A stretch of 5,483 bases of DNA from Candidatus Latescibacterota bacterium. GTDB lineage: Bacteria; Latescibacterota; UBA2968; GCA-2709665. Shown here one piece after another: positions 4,380 through 5,483 of this stretch; within the stretch, counting starts at the first letter, position 1, and each line of letters begins with the position of its first letter. The stretch is taken from the NCBI GenBank assembly GCA_030746455.1, contig JASLMQ010000211.1, positions 1-5,483 on the forward strand, read 5' to 3'. Both the position numbers and the translations under genes were made by a program. The notes under the pieces are model-generated. The model was not told the origin of the DNA. It ran no database searches and saw nothing but the letters and a program-made list of their open reading frames with translations.

Positions 4380-5483
4380 ATGTCAGCGTTGATTGTGAAC
4401 CACAACATCATGGCCATCAATACCCGGAGGCATATGGGTTTGAACGGCCGGGACCTCTCCACAAGCCTGGAGCGGTTATCGTCAGGGCTCCGGATCAACC
4501 GGGGCGCGGACGATCCCTCGGGCCTGTCGGTGTCGGAGGGATTCCGAGCAGAGATTGGGGGTCTCATTCAGGGTACCCGCAACGCCGAGCACGGATCGAA
4601 TCTCATCCAGACGGCAGAGGGAGCCCTTAACGAGGTGAGCGCTATCCTCATCAGGATGCGCGAGCTGGCGGTCCAGTCCGCGTCTTCGACGGTGAACGAC
4701 AACAACCGGGAAGCAATCAATGCGGAATTCGTCCAGCTGATGTCGGAGATCGACCGGATTGCCAACGCGACCACCTACAACGACAACACCCTCCTCAGGG
4801 GCTTCGGGAACACGCTGAGCCAGGATGTGGCCGTCTCGACGGCCCTCGCGTCTCCCACCACCGGCGTGATCGATGCCAACCTAAGTGCCGCTGGATCAGG
4901 CAATTACGTCTTCATCGATACGGCCGGGGACAACGAGATCACCCTGGGGAACGGGGTAGCCACTCAGACCATCGACGTCGGGACCGCCCTGGACAACGAC
5001 GCCGTGGGCGGGGTTGTGGCCACGGGTGCCGCTGTCATCGCCAACTTCGATCGTCTCGGCATCACCCTTACCCTCTCCGGCCAGCGAGCGGCCGGCTCAT
5101 CCTCACCGGCCAGCGATGGCTACCGTGACGGGGAGCTGGACGGGCTTGCACTCGTGATCGCCGGGGGAACGGGGGGAAGCATACAGGTCGGCGCCGATGC
5201 CCAGGCCACCGATCGGATTGAGCTGACGATAGACGACCTGAGCGCCAGCGGGGCGGCCTTGAGCCTCAACAGCCTGTCGCTGAGCACCCTGGTGGGCTCC
5301 CGATCGGCCATTTCGGCCCTGGACCTCGCGATAGACACGATCGCCAACACCCGCGGCGACCTTGGCGCGCAGCAGAATCGGTTGGCGCACACGATCGCCA
5401 ACAACAACGTCGCCGTGGAGAATATGCAGGCCTCCGAATCGCTCATCCGCGATGCCGATGTGGCCGAGGAGGTCACATCCTTC
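4380..5483 (+). CDS. Flagellin 2, 3' end beyond the window
   Basis: 368 residues of a second flagellin, open to the last base. By alignment with flagellin 1 about 28 residues are missing: the SRAQILQQ-type C-terminal D0 helix. The N-terminal D0/D1 has IVNHNIMAINTRR, ERLSSGLRINRGADDPSGLSV and NLIQTAEGALNEVSAIL. The conserved D1 stretch is IRMRELAVQSAS. The central region carries ASPTTGV, ITLGNGVATQTI, DAVGGVVATGAA, NFDRLGITLTL, SDGYRDGELDG and IQVG, nearly colinear with flagellin 1. The C-terminal part has LGAQQNRLAHTI and RDADVAEE. Differences in usually conserved sites are ADDPSGL for ADDAAGL, and RNAEHGSNLI, where flagellin 1 has RNSEQAVNLI. It would form the filament with, or in place of, flagellin 1. 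A probable sigma-28 promoter and strong ribosome site precede it. The different upstream signals suggest different expression levels. Confidence 0.96.
   Translation, partial: MSALIVNHNIMAINTRRHMGLNGRDLSTSLERLSSGLRINRGADDPSGLSVSEGFRAEIGGLIQGTRNAEHGSNLIQTAEGALNEVSAILIRMRELAVQSASSTVNDNNREAINAEFVQLMSEIDRIANATTYNDNTLLRGFGNTLSQDVAVSTALASPTTGVIDANLSAAGSGNYVFIDTAGDNEITLGNGVATQTIDVGTALDNDAVGGVVATGAAVIANFDRLGITLTLSGQRAAGSSSPASDGYRDGELDGLALVIAGGTGGSIQVGADAQATDRIELTIDDLSASGAALSLNSLSLSTLVGSRSAISALDLAIDTIANTRGDLGAQQNRLAHTIANNNVAVENMQASESLIRDADVAEEVTSF

Noticed and set aside
1..5483. CRISPR array, tRNA or rRNA genes
   Set aside because: No regularly spaced repeats, no tRNA T-loop/acceptor pattern and no rRNA-like conserved segments were seen.

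Overview
The window comes from a GC-rich, flagellated bacterium. It carries an insertion sequence, two divergent flagellin genes and a sugar isomerase-like gene. The flagellin promoters look like sigma-28 type sites, while the isomerase has a near-consensus sigma-70 promoter. Taxonomy cannot be fixed from this. The form of the isomerase recalls genes common in environmental phyla such as Planctomycetes and relatives, but that is only an impression.

Layout. (1) About 8-1424: a complete IS110-family element of the IS1111 type. It has 12-bp subterminal inverted repeats and an intact DEDD/serine transposase on the minus strand. About 240 nt of non-coding DNA lie downstream of the transposase, where IS1111-type elements encode their guide (bridge/seek) RNA. 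(2) About 1423-1511: the first codons of an unrecognised minus-strand gene with a good ribosome binding site, cut by the element. (3) 1612-1646: a rho-independent terminator. (4) 1728-2915: flagellin 1, complete, minus strand, with a long leader and a probable sigma-28 promoter near 3092-3119. (5) 3166-4134: a plus-strand sugar phosphate isomerase/epimerase-like gene with its own promoter and terminator. (6) 4287-5483: a probable sigma-28 promoter and flagellin 2, plus strand, running off the window about 28 codons before its expected end.

How the parts relate. The flagellins are colinear paralogs pointing away from each other, with the isomerase between them as a separate transcription unit. 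Both keep the D0/D1 filament domains, and their central, usually variable region is also conserved between them.

The most notable signal is in the insertion sequence. The window's first ten bases, the flank plus the end of the element, recur as an exact reverse complement at 183-192. Bases 8-15, across the element end, recur at 76-83. These are the positions and polarity expected for the target guide and donor guide of a bridge RNA. They let me propose exact element ends (a GA core in transposase orientation) and the sequence of the uninterrupted target. The other end of the element has two mutually exclusive hairpins over the transposase ribosome binding site and start codon, which suggests translational control.
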